Shown: positions 6,474 to 14,619 of the stretch, piece by piece
Layout: every line of letters starts with the position of its first letter
Position numbering within the stretch: the first letter of the stretch is position 1
Origin: Dehalococcoidia bacterium
Lineage (GTDB): Bacteria; Chloroflexota; Dehalococcoidia; GIF9; AB-539-J10
Direction: 5' to 3'
DNA: 14,947 nucleotides
NCBI GenBank assembly: GCA_030603485.1
Contig: JAUVXS010000026.1
Coordinates: 1-14,947 of the forward strand
The notes under the pieces: generated by a model
Seen by the model: only the letters and a program-made list of their open reading frames with translations
What the model was told of the DNA's origin: nothing
Databases searched by the model: none
Position numbers and translations under genes: made by a program

Positions 6474-6591
6474 TCTAGAGTGTAGCGACTTCGCAATTAC
6501 GTTTACCTTCACCGCTTCCAAACAGAGGCCCTACACTAATACAGGCCTGACTAATGACACAAAAAGCGCTGACTCGGTCGTAGGAGACTGA
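6469..6591 (+). pseudogene. decayed second copy of the zinc-ribbon domain
   Basis: A 40-codon frame reads C-S-D-F at the place of the intact gene's C-A-D-C, then TFTFTASKQ against DFSFTAEEQ, then GLTNDTK against GYTNDPK, with matching spacing. Three of the four zinc cysteines are lost (Phe, Ala and Ser stand at or near their places), and the frame stops before the second ribbon. There is no ribosome site, and the ATG lies in the hairpin stem. This looks like the remnant of a paralogue beside the live gene; GLTN and FTFTA even match my memory of the family consensus better than the intact copy does. Expression as a short protein is possible but unlikely. Confidence 0.65.
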
Positions 6592-6663
6592 AGACAACAG
6601 AATCTCAGTGACGAGTATGACCTATAAGCAGGACTGGATAGAGACAAGATTTCGCTAACATAT

Positions 6664-8496
6664 ATGAATTATCGCAGCGACATAAGAAATATAGCTCTTA
6701 TTGCCCACATTGACCATGGTAAGACTACTCTGGTGGATGCCATGCTTAAACAAAGCAAGATCTTCCGGGATAACCAAAGAGTAGGCGAGTTAATAATGGA
6801 CCAGAACGTCTTAGAGCGTGAAAAAGGCATTACCATTATGGCTAAAAATACCGCCGTGATCTACCGGGGAGTCAAGATTAATATCATCGATACCCCCGGA
6901 CATGCTGATTTCAGCGGTGAGGTGGAGCGCGTCATAAATATGGCCGATGGTTGCCTGCTTGTGGTGGATTCTGCAGAAGGTCCCATGCCGCAGACTAAGT
7001 TTGTGCTTCGCCAAGCTTTGAAAAAGGGTCTAAAGCCCATCGTGGTTATCAATAAAATAGACAGACAGAATTCGCGGATAGCAGAGGTGCTTAAGCTCAC
7101 CGAGGACCTATTTTTGAAATTAGCTACCAGCGCTGACCAGCTTGACTTCCCGGTATTATATGCCAGTGCCACGGAAGGTACAGCCGTAAGCGAACTAGGT
7201 ACTGAAGGCAGAGACATCACTCCTCTTTTCGAACGCATCTTAGAAGAAGTACCACCACCGCAAATTGAAAGTGGGCCATTTCAAATGCTGGTTTCTAACT
7301 TGGACTATGACAGCCACAAAGGCAAAATAGCTGTTGGTAGAATCTGGAGAGGCAAAGTTGCTGCCCACGACCCCGTAGTCTGTCTGAGTGCTGATGGAAG
7401 TCGAAGTCATTATCAGATTAATGAAGTACTTACATATCTCGGTCTCAAACGCCTGGAGGTAGCAGAGGCCGAGGCGGGTGACATAGTAGCTGTGACCGGC
7501 CTCGAAAAAGTCAGCATTGGAGATACCATTGCCAGCCCGGAGCAGCCTGAAGCTCTACCACGCATAGAAGTTGGTGAACCAACGGTGGAGATGACCTTCG
7601 GAGTAAACACCTCACCGTTCGCTGGCCGCGAGGGGTACTTTAGCACCACGCGTCAGTTACGGGCACGACTCTACAAGGAACTGGAAACTAATCTCAGCCT
7701 CAGGGTACAAGATACAGATAGCACAGACACCTTCCTGGTAAAAGGGAGAGGAGAACTGCATCTGGCTATTCTGATTGAGACCATGCGCCGGGAGGGCTAC
7801 GAATTTGAGGTCTCCAGGCCAGAAGCTATTACCAAAGTAGTTGACGGCAACCTTGTGGAACCCGTGGAGGCTCTTACTCTTGATACCAAAGAGGGATACG
7901 TTGGAGTCTTAACCGAGATGCTGAGCAAGCGCCAAGCTCAGCTTACTGATATGCGCAACGATGGCCATGATAACATACGTCTGGAATTCCATATACCTAC
8001 AAAAGGACTCATTGGTTTCCGTAGTGCGTTTCTTACTGCCACCCGTGGTGAAGGCATCATGAATACCATTTTTCTTGGCTATGAAGCTTGGCGGAAAGCC
8101 ATAGTCTCGACTCGCGACGGCGCTCTGGTAGCATCGGAGCAGGGCATAGCTGTCTTCTATGGCCTTAATAATGCCCAGGGGCGGGGGCTCACCTTCATTG
8201 AACCTGGTACACTAGTCTATGAAGGTATGATAGTGGGAATGAATTCACGGCCACAGGACATAGCCATCAACGTGTGCAAAGAAAAGAAGAAGACCAATGT
8301 ACGCTCGTCTACGTCCGACATCGGCATAAAGCTGACTCCTCCTGTGCAGCTGAGTTTAGAGCAGGCTATTGATTTTATCAATAGGGATGAACTGGTTGAG
8401 GTAACTCCTGAGAATATCAGGCTGAGGAAGAAATTGCTCACCCAGGCGCAACGGTTGAGGGACATCTCCTCTGCCCGGCGAAGCATAAAGCGATAG
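6664..8496 (+). CDS. bipA: ribosome-associated GTPase BipA/TypA
   Basis: A 610-residue translational GTPase of normal BipA/TypA length. BipA binds 70S ribosomes, aids 50S assembly and is important in cold or stress. G motifs are clear: G1 AHIDHGKT (14-21), G2 REKGITI (52-58), G3 DTPGH (76-80), G4 NKID (130-133) and a G5-like YASA. Domain II follows, then an EF-G-like domain III (TFLVKGRGELHLAILIE), a domain V-like segment (HIPTKGLIGFRSAFLTATRGEG), and the BipA-specific C-terminal domain with NVCKEKKKTNVRSSTSD. The ATG at 6664 matches family N-termini but has no recognisable ribosome site, which is odd for such a gene; initiation may be leaderless or use an unstructured AU-rich leader. No clear promoter was found. 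Confidence 0.97.
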   Translation: MNYRSDIRNIALIAHIDHGKTTLVDAMLKQSKIFRDNQRVGELIMDQNVLEREKGITIMAKNTAVIYRGVKINIIDTPGHADFSGEVERVINMADGCLLVVDSAEGPMPQTKFVLRQALKKGLKPIVVINKIDRQNSRIAEVLKLTEDLFLKLATSADQLDFPVLYASATEGTAVSELGTEGRDITPLFERILEEVPPPQIESGPFQMLVSNLDYDSHKGKIAVGRIWRGKVAAHDPVVCLSADGSRSHYQINEVLTYLGLKRLEVAEAEAGDIVAVTGLEKVSIGDTIASPEQPEALPRIEVGEPTVEMTFGVNTSPFAGREGYFSTTRQLRARLYKELETNLSLRVQDTDSTDTFLVKGRGELHLAILIETMRREGYEFEVSRPEAITKVVDGNLVEPVEALTLDTKEGYVGVLTEMLSKRQAQLTDMRNDGHDNIRLEFHIPTKGLIGFRSAFLTATRGEGIMNTIFLGYEAWRKAIVSTRDGALVASEQGIAVFYGLNNAQGRGLTFIEPGTLVYEGMIVGMNSRPQDIAINVCKEKKKTNVRSSTSDIGIKLTPPVQLSLEQAIDFINRDELVEVTPENIRLRKKLLTQAQRLRDISSARRSIKR

Positions 8497-8914
8497 ACCA
8501 TGTCTTATTGTTAAGATGCCTTAAGGCTCGAAGTGATGCCCTGGTTCACACGCCACCCAGAACGCCAGAACGTGCAATCCCTATATGGTAAAATTACAGA
8601 TAGGAAGTTAGGTCTAGCAGGTCGCGTGTATCAGAAGAGGAGTTTAAGTCGCTGGTGAGAGAGAAGATACTGACTGCTCCATCAGATGTCACTCCTGCAA
8701 GTTGTCTTCTTATGGCTAGGGCAGGAACGGCACAAAGAACTTTTTTCTCCTATTACTGCAACAAATTAATGGTCGTTTCTAACAAGAGAGTACCCGCCTA
8801 AAGGAGACAAGGTCTCCACACATCGGACATGAATGTGTCTTTACAGCACGAGAAGCCACAATGTTACCTCTTAAAGTCATTTTACCGGCTTAGCTGGTTC
8901 TGTTACCAAACAAT
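8497..8914. other. 418-base convergent intergenic region
   Basis: The gap lies between the 3' ends of bipA and the CoA-transferase. It contains a short palindrome GCCTTAAGGC (8518-8527) and a 6-bp hairpin GGAGAC/GTCTCC (8803-8817), neither followed by a T-run. An open stretch of about 65 codons ending near 8802 on the plus strand has no upstream start or ribosome site and no recognised relative. Nothing else is seen. Confidence 0.5.
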
Positions 8915-10243
8915 CTACAGTAAGCCTAGTTCTTTTGCCTGTTGCTGGAGTATACCTTGAAAATCCGGATGGGCTATTTGTATCAAAGCCTTAGCTCTTT
9001 CGGTATTAGGTTTTCCTTTCAGGTGGGCCACTCCGTATTCAGTAACCACATAATCAGCATAGTAACGTGGAACAGTGGGTATCTGGGAGGCAAGCGGATT
9101 ATTCATTTCCAGGGTTGGGTGTGCAACTATCCTGCAGAACTTCTCATCACTCGTTGTCGAGGGCAGCACAGTGACAAATTTAGCATCGGGAGCTATGGCA
9201 CATCCCAAGGCGAAGTCCAGTTGCCCTCCGGAACCGGTATACTGGTCCCTTAAACCGAACACATCCGAATAAATGTTACCAAAGAGGTCCACCTGCAGGG
9301 CGGCATTTATTGCCACTACCTTATTATTCAGGGCAATAATTTCTGGGTTATTGGTATAATCAACAGGCTGCATTTCTATCAAGGGATTATCATCTAGCCA
9401 CTCATAGAGCTTCTTTGTACCACCGTGGAACGCGCAGACTATCTTCCCTTTGTGGATGCTTTTCTTAGCATTAGTTACTGCTCCAACTGCCATGAGTTCT
9501 CTCAAGCCATCCGGCACCATTTCGGTATGTATGCCCAAGTCCTTCTTGCCCTTCAGGAAATGCACCACTACCTCACTTACCCCGCCGTACCCTATCTGTA
9601 CCGTGGCGCAATCCTCCACAAGCTCGGCCACATACTGGCCAATCTTAGCCTCCACATCGGTAATACGGGACTGCGGAATCTCATATATAGGCTGAGTAAC
9701 CTCGACAATATAGTCGATTTGTGAAACATGAATAAAAGACCTTCCATGAGTTCTCGGCATAGTTGGATTGACCTCAGCAATAACTACCCTGGGTGGTCGG
9801 TCGAGTGCGCCCCAGGCATAGTCAACCGATACCCCTAAACTGCAGTAACCGTTACGGTCAGGTGGCGAGACGGTTAACATGAAGACATCACTTTTGAAGT
9901 CTCCTTCCCGGAGTAACCGCGGTGTATTGCCAAAGGTTACCGGATAGAAATCAGCGCGGCCCTCGGTGAGTACCTGCCTTACGGCCTTGCTTCGGCCACT
10001 AAATGCGGTAGCACACCTTATGTGTTTTTCCATTCCTGGCTCTAAATACCTGTCTGGAAACGAGCCGAAAGGGGTAAAGTGAAATAACCTTACTCCCTCT
10101 AATTCACAGCCTCTATTCATCAGCGCCGTCGGCAGGAAGCGTGGCTCTCCGCAGAAGTGTGCCAAAACCACATCATCATGTGATTTTATGGCTTGAACGG
10201 CTTCTTCCGCGGTGACAATCTTGGGCTTGGAAGACTTAATCAA
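8915..10243 (-). CDS. 4-hydroxybutyrate-type CoA-transferase
   Basis: A 442-residue enzyme of the acetyl-CoA hydrolase/transferase family (class I CoA-transferases). It moves CoA between acetyl-CoA or another acyl-CoA and a free acid. It resembles 4-hydroxybutyrate CoA-transferase (AbfT/Cat2) in many blocks: SPPDRNGYCSLGVSVDY, HVSQIDYIVE, VQIGYGG (215-221), LGIHTEMVPDG with the probable catalytic glutamate E241, PVDYTNNPEI, GSGGQLDF near 350, and ADYVVTEYGVAHLKGK near the end. Length is normal. The start is probably TTG at 10243, with GGGAG nine bases upstream; no ATG lies near the N-terminus. It is cytoplasmic. Butyrate, acetate or 4-hydroxybutyrate are all possible substrates. No pathway partners are adjacent. 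Confidence 0.9.
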   Translation of the reverse strand: MIKSSKPKIVTAEEAVQAIKSHDDVVLAHFCGEPRFLPTALMNRGCELEGVRLFHFTPFGSFPDRYLEPGMEKHIRCATAFSGRSKAVRQVLTEGRADFYPVTFGNTPRLLREGDFKSDVFMLTVSPPDRNGYCSLGVSVDYAWGALDRPPRVVIAEVNPTMPRTHGRSFIHVSQIDYIVEVTQPIYEIPQSRITDVEAKIGQYVAELVEDCATVQIGYGGVSEVVVHFLKGKKDLGIHTEMVPDGLRELMAVGAVTNAKKSIHKGKIVCAFHGGTKKLYEWLDDNPLIEMQPVDYTNNPEIIALNNKVVAINAALQVDLFGNIYSDVFGLRDQYTGSGGQLDFALGCAIAPDAKFVTVLPSTTSDEKFCRIVAHPTLEMNNPLASQIPTVPRYYADYVVTEYGVAHLKGKPNTERAKALIQIAHPDFQGILQQQAKELGLL

Positions 10244-10328
10244 TATGGATAACTCCCTTCTTCTGCATTATGGACTACTTACACCGTATACGTACGCTGG
10301 CAGGCATTCTCTGATTGGCTCTGCCCGA

Positions 10329-10337
10329 ATTATAGCA
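10329..10337 (-). promoter_or_regulatory. extended -10 promoter for the CoA-transferase gene
   Basis: On the minus strand TGCTATAAT combines a consensus -10 box (10329-10334) with the TG of an extended -10 element. The -35 region is poor, as is usual for this class. It predicts a leader of about 80 bases. Confidence 0.5.
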
Positions 10338-10519
10338 ATGTTATACCTATAAATCTACGCGCCTGACCAAGACTTACTCAGGCATAGGCGTTGATAACCT
10401 GTTTGGACTCAATAAGAAGCCACGTCGTGCAACCTGAATGACCTATCCTTTGTGGTTATATCACCTGTAGAATTGCCGAGGCCAGGCGTTCCCTGTTTTC
10501 GGAGTAGGGTCATGCAGGT

Positions 10520-10525
10520 TATAAT
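10520..10525 (+). promoter_or_regulatory. possible -10 box for the flavin reductase gene
   Basis: A consensus TATAAT lies about 95 bases before the ATG. The -35 region at the right spacing (TTTCGG) is a weak match, so the call is tentative. Confidence 0.35.
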
Positions 10526-10583
10526 GCCAGGGGATACCACACAGCGATATGTGCCCGGTCTTTTTAGGAGAAGGGAAGCCAGT

Positions 10584-10634
10584 GTGAGTATTCAAATACT
10601 AGAAACAGGAGGTTATCGTAAATGCCCAAGGTAG
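10584..10634 (+). CDS. possible 16-residue leader peptide
   Basis: GTG at 10584 follows AGGAGAAGGGA and opens a frame of 16 codons ending in TAG at 10632-10634. It overlaps the start of the flavin reductase gene by 13 bases in another frame and spans its ribosome site. The encoded peptide is MSIQILETGGYRKCPR. It could couple translation of the two frames, or be chance. No runs of one amino acid suggest attenuation. Confidence 0.25.
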   Translation: MSIQILETGGYRKCPR

Positions 10635-11194
10635 CAATCGGAGCACGTACACTTCTTTACCCACTTCCAGCTTTTCTTGTCGGGGCCAACGTTGATGGAA
10701 AACCAAACTTTTCCACATACGCCTGGTGTGGGATTGTAAACAGCAGTCCACCCATGCTCTCTGTCGCTTTCCAGCACCATCGCCATACTTTGAAAGGAGT
10801 TAAACAAAATGGCACATTCTCCGTAAACATTCCCTCTATTGAGCTGGTGGAAGAAACAGATTACTGCGGGATTGTCTCGGGGCGAGAGACTGACAAAGTC
10901 GCGGACTGCAAATTCAGCATCTTTTATGGCAAGCTTGCGAATACGCCGCTAATTAGTGAGTGTCCTGTAAATATTGAATGCCGCGCCCTGCACATCCTGA
11001 ATCTGGGGAGCCATGAGATGGTCGTAGGGCAAATTGAAGAAATTCACGCTACGGACTCATGTTTGACTAATGGCGAGCCCGATGTAGCCAAAATTCAGCC
11101 ATTTCTCTGGGTTATGCTTCCGACAAACCAATATTGGACATTCGGCAAGCCCATAGGCCAGGCATTCAGCATAGGGAGGAAGGTGAAAGGGTGA
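10622..11194 (+). CDS. flavin reductase family protein (flavoredoxin-like)
   Basis: A 190-residue FMN-binding split-barrel protein of the flavin reductase/flavoredoxin family. Typical blocks are LLYPLPAFLVGANVDGKPNFSTYAW at the start, GIVNSSPPMLSVAFQ (38-51), FSVNIPS (66-72) and TDYCGIVSGRETDKV (80-93), which line the flavin site, and MVVGQIEEI (133-141). In anaerobes such proteins pass electrons through bound FMN or reduce flavins with NAD(P)H; the electron donor here is not known. The ATG follows CAGGAGGT at good spacing. It converges with the radical SAM gene, with only 31 bases between the stops and no terminator hairpin. Confidence 0.87.
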   Translation: MPKVAIGARTLLYPLPAFLVGANVDGKPNFSTYAWCGIVNSSPPMLSVAFQHHRHTLKGVKQNGTFSVNIPSIELVEETDYCGIVSGRETDKVADCKFSIFYGKLANTPLISECPVNIECRALHILNLGSHEMVVGQIEEIHATDSCLTNGEPDVAKIQPFLWVMLPTNQYWTFGKPIGQAFSIGRKVKG

Positions 11195-11225
11195 GCCGAA
11201 GTTACAGTAGGATGAATAAGAAATT

Positions 11226-12281
11226 TTATACAAGATTATACGGTGAATTAATATTGGCCCCGGCATCTTGAAAAGGTATATGCTCCTCCGTTCTTTCAGG
11301 GCGGGGAAGAAAAGGATGGCCTTCTCGTTCAAAATCAGGGAGATAGTCTTCTGCCGCTCCCATTTCCTGCACCCAGCCGTTTTCTACTCCCAGGTCAGCT
11401 AATAGCTGCAGAACCGTTTCATACTCATGGACTGAAATCGTCCGGGAAAGCATTGCTATTCGTAATGCCCGATGCATTGGCATGTACTGAGACATCATGC
11501 TAAGGGTCACCGTGGGAGAGAGCTCCCGAACAAGCCAGGTTAATGATTCTTCACTGCCTGCCAGACCGTTGGGCAAAATAAGATGGCGCACTATCAGTCC
11601 TTTCTGTGCCAGGCCATCTTCATCTACCACCAGGTCTCCAACCTGTTGATACATCTCTCTAATAGCCTGGCGAACCCGCGCTACATAATCTGAGGCACCC
11701 GAGAACTTCTTAGCCCAATTGTCGGAGGCGTATCTTAAATCAGGCAGGTAAATGCTTATTATGCCGTTAAGCTCTTTTAGAGAAGCAATAGAGTCATAGC
11801 CGTTGGTGTTGTAGACCAGTGGCACTTGAAGCCCCATGGGTACTGCTTCCAGAACTGCCCGAACGAGTTGGGGAACAAAATGGGATGGCGAAACGAAATT
11901 GATATTATGGCAGCCCAGTTCATTCTGAAGGCAAAGCATCCTTCTAGCCAGGGTGTGGCAGTCCATTACCTTCGATTTTTGCTTTTTCCAGTTCTGGCTT
12001 ATCTGGTAGTTCTGGCAATAAACGCATCTCATATTACAATTACCAAAGAAGACTGCCCCTGACCCCCTTGCTCCTGAAATAGCCGGTTCCTCACCTTGAT
12101 GAGCGCAGACCGCCGAGACTATGGCGAGACGACCTGAATGGCAATAACCCGGTTCGTTTTCTAATCGATTGACCAGACATTCCCTGGGACAAATATCGCA
12201 GGAGGCTAATCGAGCCTCAAGGAATTGCGCACGGCGTTCCAATTCACCTGAGTGGTATAGCGCAACGTATCCCGGTTCCAT
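11226..12281 (-). CDS. PflX-type radical SAM protein
   Basis: A 351-residue radical SAM protein of the PflX-like group (COG1313), related to pyruvate formate-lyase activating enzymes. The [4Fe-4S] site is C82-x3-C86-x2-C89 in GNCNMRCVYCQNYQISQ. A second cysteine set precedes it: C28-x2-C31-x3-C35 and C47 in SCDICPRECLVNRLENEPGYC, typical of this group. Later blocks INFVSPSHFVPQLV, VYNTNGYDS, YLPDLRY and LIVRHLILPNGLAGSEE fit the partial TIM barrel. Its natural substrate is not established, and no glycyl-radical enzyme is in the window. The ATG at 12281 is chosen because the group begins with a similar LYxSGELxxR segment and a -10 box lies just upstream; a GTG at 12320 is the alternative. Confidence 0.87.
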   Translation of the reverse strand: MEPGYVALYHSGELERRAQFLEARLASCDICPRECLVNRLENEPGYCHSGRLAIVSAVCAHQGEEPAISGARGSGAVFFGNCNMRCVYCQNYQISQNWKKQKSKVMDCHTLARRMLCLQNELGCHNINFVSPSHFVPQLVRAVLEAVPMGLQVPLVYNTNGYDSIASLKELNGIISIYLPDLRYASDNWAKKFSGASDYVARVRQAIREMYQQVGDLVVDEDGLAQKGLIVRHLILPNGLAGSEESLTWLVRELSPTVTLSMMSQYMPMHRALRIAMLSRTISVHEYETVLQLLADLGVENGWVQEMGAAEDYLPDFEREGHPFLPRPERTEEHIPFQDAGANINSPYNLV

Positions 12282-12303
12282 GACATCACAGGTGCCTTGA
12301 CTG

Positions 12304-12312
12304 AGTATAGCA
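12304..12312 (-). promoter_or_regulatory. extended -10 promoter for the radical SAM gene
   Basis: On the minus strand TGCTATACT gives a TG-extended -10 box (TATACT at 12304-12309). Transcription would begin near 12297, leaving a leader of about 16 bases before the ATG at 12281. That is inconsistent with the upstream GTG start and helps decide between them. Confidence 0.4.
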
Positions 12313-12420
12313 CAACCCACTAACCTGCACTCTAACAGGCTGACCTGGTTGTGTTAAGACTCTGCCCTGAGGCTGTCCCGTGTCGTTGTCATTAATCATA
12401 TGAACGAGGATACCGGGTTG

Positions 12421-12426
12421 TATAAT
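12421..12426 (+). promoter_or_regulatory. possible -10 box for the NYN gene
   Basis: A consensus TATAAT about 70 bases before the ATG. No good -35 box lies at 16-18 bases upstream. Confidence 0.35.
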
Positions 12427-12493
12427 TGCGTTAGGTCTGAGATAATTGGGAGCACCGTCGCAAGTCGCCGGCGGACCCTAAAAGGAGAAGACT

Positions 12494-13081
12494 ATGGAAG
12501 ATAGAGTCGCAATATTCATAGATGGGAGCAATCTGTATCACGCTCTGCGAGCCAACCTGGGACGATTCAACCTCAACTTCGCCGAGTTTGTGAGCAAGCT
12601 ATGTGGATCCAGGCGCTTGTTCCGAACATATTACTATAACGTCCTGCAGGACCCGACTCAGAGGCCTGATGCTTATCGAGAACAACAGGAATTTCTTGAT
12701 ATCCTGCGTAAGACGCCATATATGGAGGTTCGACTGGGGAGTCTCAAAATAGCGCAGGGCATACCTGTTGAGAAGGGCGTGGATGTCATGCTGGCTACAG
12801 ACCTGCTATATTTCGCCTGGAATGACTTCTACGATACAGCAGTACTTGTCAGCGGTGATTCTGATTTCGCCTATGCCCTTCAGGCTATAAAGAACATGGG
12901 CAAGCATGTTGAGGTAGCCTACTTCGAGAGCGGGATATCCAAAGACCTGCTGGATATAGCGGATAATCGGCATCTACTTAACCGGAGCTTCTTCAGTGGT
13001 TTGTGGGTACGTAAAAATTATGCCAAACGCAGAAGAGCAAGTATAGGGGGCAAAGGCAAGGCTGGCCCCGGCAACGGATGA
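12494..13081 (+). CDS. NYN domain protein (LabA/DUF88 family)
   Basis: A 195-residue protein whose first 165 or so residues form a NYN domain, a PIN-like nuclease fold. The acidic residues expected at a metal site are present: D10 in IFIDGSNLY, D97 in KGVDVMLATD, and D122 and D124 in VSGDSDF, followed by ALQAIKNMGKHVEV and a final LLDIADNRHLL helix. NYN proteins are thought to cut RNA, but the target here is unknown. The tail (about 174-195) is basic and glycine-rich (KNYAKRRRASIGGKGKAG), which would suit RNA binding. The ATG follows AAAAGGAG. It is not in a toxin-antitoxin pair: no small partner gene adjoins it. Confidence 0.9.
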   Translation: MEDRVAIFIDGSNLYHALRANLGRFNLNFAEFVSKLCGSRRLFRTYYYNVLQDPTQRPDAYREQQEFLDILRKTPYMEVRLGSLKIAQGIPVEKGVDVMLATDLLYFAWNDFYDTAVLVSGDSDFAYALQAIKNMGKHVEVAYFESGISKDLLDIADNRHLLNRSFFSGLWVRKNYAKRRRASIGGKGKAGPGNG

Positions 13082-13123
13082 GTTCCCTTCAATAGCCAAG
13101 AATCTGCAACACGACTGTGAGCC

Positions 13124-14413
13124 TTACAGTAGAGCCTGATAGACCAGTCTATCAAAGTCTTCCCGATAAGTATTATCAGGCATCATTAGGTGGTAAAGCA
13201 CCTGAGTGAAGCATATTGCCAGGAGATCTTCTTTAGGGTCAGCGAAATAAATTGTTCCAGCAGCGCCACCCCAACCATAGGCACCGATAGAACGTATTCT
13301 CGGTGCCCAACGGCCGCCTGTGGACACACCCACCCCCATCCCAAAACCAAATCCGTGACCAACCATTGGAATGAAGATATTGCCGGTATGACTTGAAGTC
13401 ATCAGTTCAACAGTTTTACAACCCAGGATGCGAACACCGTCAAGTTCACCGCCATTAAGCAACATCTGGGCGAAGCGAGCATAATCGGCAACGGTTGACA
13501 GGACACCACCCATATCCCCGCCCGCACCGAACTGTATCTTCGGGCCTGTCACCTTTTCGCTGCTCTCTGGTCGTTCAACGATGGCAAGTCTCCATTCCTG
13601 GCTTTCACGCTTTGGCTGGTACAAGGAAGGAAAACGACTGAGCTTCCTCTCAGGAAGGTAGAAGGAGGTGTCTTTCATGCCTAATGGCTTAAAGATGCGC
13701 TCCTGATAATACTCTTCGAGTGTTTTCCCAACAATTGTCTCGATAATGACACCGATGACAGGATAGCCAACATGATATTCAAACTCGGTGCCTGGCTGGG
13801 AGCTCAACGGTAATTTTGCCAGTGCTTCGACCTTCTCACGAAAGCTTGCTTTGCTTGGTGGGCTGCCAGGGTACCAGTCCAATTTCATCATCACGTCCGG
13901 GAATTCTCTCATAAGTGACATAGGAGTACGATGTGGCGTAGCCAGCCCCGTGGTATTTCGGAGACAGTCGCGAATCGTTATCCCCCGTCGGGCAGGTACA
14001 GTAGGAATCATAGAGAGAGGACTAACTACGGCTCCTTCGGTGGTGTCGGACACGCGTACCCTCGGATTATTGAAGGCGGGGATGTATTTGGAGACGCGGT
14101 CGTCCAGATTGAGCAGCCCCTCTTCATAGAGCATCATCGTGGCGACCCCGGTAATCGGCTTAGTGTTGGAATACAATCGGAAGATGGTATCCTTTGATAC
14201 TGGCTTCTTGCTGTCAAAGTCCATGTATCCCTGGACATCGAAGTGCACAACCTTCCCGTGACGCGCTACTAGTGTTACCAGGTTAGGCACCTTTTGCTGC
14301 TCAATGAACTTCTGCAAGGCTGGACGGATGCGTGCTAATCGCTCCGAGGACATGCCGGCCTCTTCCGGTTTGGTAAAGGGTAAAGGCCATTCACTATTTC
14401 CTTTTCTACTCAT
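13124..14413 (-). CDS. serine beta-lactamase-like hydrolase (class C fold)
   Basis: A 429-residue member of the Beta-lactamase (PF00144) family, which includes class C beta-lactamases, DD-peptidases and EstB-type esterases. The catalytic S82-x-x-K85 is in RLYSNTKPITG, followed by MMLYEEGLLNLDDRVSKYIP. Y213 in EFEYHVGYPVIG stands at the place of the catalytic tyrosine, although the usual YxN asparagine is Val here, as in many esterase-like members. The last motif region is YGWGGAAGT (379-387). There is no signal peptide, so a cytoplasmic esterase or peptidase is more likely than a periplasmic beta-lactamase. The ATG follows AAAGGAG closely. The strongest minus-strand promoter of the window precedes it. 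Confidence 0.9.
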   Translation of the reverse strand: MSRKGNSEWPLPFTKPEEAGMSSERLARIRPALQKFIEQQKVPNLVTLVARHGKVVHFDVQGYMDFDSKKPVSKDTIFRLYSNTKPITGVATMMLYEEGLLNLDDRVSKYIPAFNNPRVRVSDTTEGAVVSPLSMIPTVPARRGITIRDCLRNTTGLATPHRTPMSLMREFPDVMMKLDWYPGSPPSKASFREKVEALAKLPLSSQPGTEFEYHVGYPVIGVIIETIVGKTLEEYYQERIFKPLGMKDTSFYLPERKLSRFPSLYQPKRESQEWRLAIVERPESSEKVTGPKIQFGAGGDMGGVLSTVADYARFAQMLLNGGELDGVRILGCKTVELMTSSHTGNIFIPMVGHGFGFGMGVGVSTGGRWAPRIRSIGAYGWGGAAGTIYFADPKEDLLAICFTQVLYHLMMPDNTYREDFDRLVYQALL

Positions 14414-14464
14414 TGGGCTCCTTTCTTGCTTCTTTCACATATTTATCATCTGGAGAATGATGGT

Positions 14465-14494
14465 ATTATAGGTCAGTGAAAAAACAGGCGTCAA
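14465..14494 (-). promoter_or_regulatory. strong sigma70-type promoter for the hydrolase gene
   Basis: On the minus strand TTGACG (14489-14494), an 18-base spacer, and a consensus TATAAT (14465-14470), about 50 bases before the ATG. Confidence 0.65.
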
Positions 14495-14509
14495 TGCCAC
14501 AATTTGGCA
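14495..14509. promoter_or_regulatory. small inverted repeat abutting the -35 box
   Basis: TGCCACAATTTGGCA is a 5-5-5 inverted repeat directly upstream of the hydrolase -35 box. Position suits an activator or repressor site; the arms are short, so chance is possible. Confidence 0.3.
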
Positions 14510-14619
14510 ATGTTTCTCTGGGTTGTATATTGGCCGGGGATGAATCCAGTGTATTCATGGGATAATCAGGTGTGCACTTTGAAGTCGCTTCCCGTCTTTT
14601 CGTGCAAAGCATTATGCCT

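Larger units (their letters stand above)
10244..10621. other. 378-base divergent intergenic region
   Basis: It lies between the divergent CoA-transferase and flavin reductase genes and carries a candidate promoter for each, plus a short leader frame before the reductase (10584-10634). Beyond these nothing is recognised. Confidence 0.5.

Noticed and set aside
8606..8802. Open stretch of about 65 codons on the plus strand, reading in part EEFKSLVREKILTAPSDVTPAS
   Set aside because: It looks protein-like, but it has no start codon with a ribosome site, no family I recognise, and sits in a region without other coding signs. It could be a gene remnant.
8803..8817. 6-bp hairpin GGAGAC/GTCTCC between bipA and the CoA-transferase
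   Set aside because: Short stem without a T-run on either strand; too weak to call a terminator.
12494..13081. Toxin-antitoxin reading of the NYN/PIN-like protein
   Set aside because: No small partner gene lies next to it and the layout matches stand-alone LabA-type proteins.
13138..13153. Inverted repeat GATAGAC/GTCTATC near convergent gene ends, a possible terminator
   Set aside because: It lies inside the last codons of the hydrolase gene, has a 2-base loop and no T-run.
13124..14413. True beta-lactamase reading of the PF00144 protein
   Set aside because: No signal peptide and no YxN asparagine; esterase- or peptidase-like members fit better.
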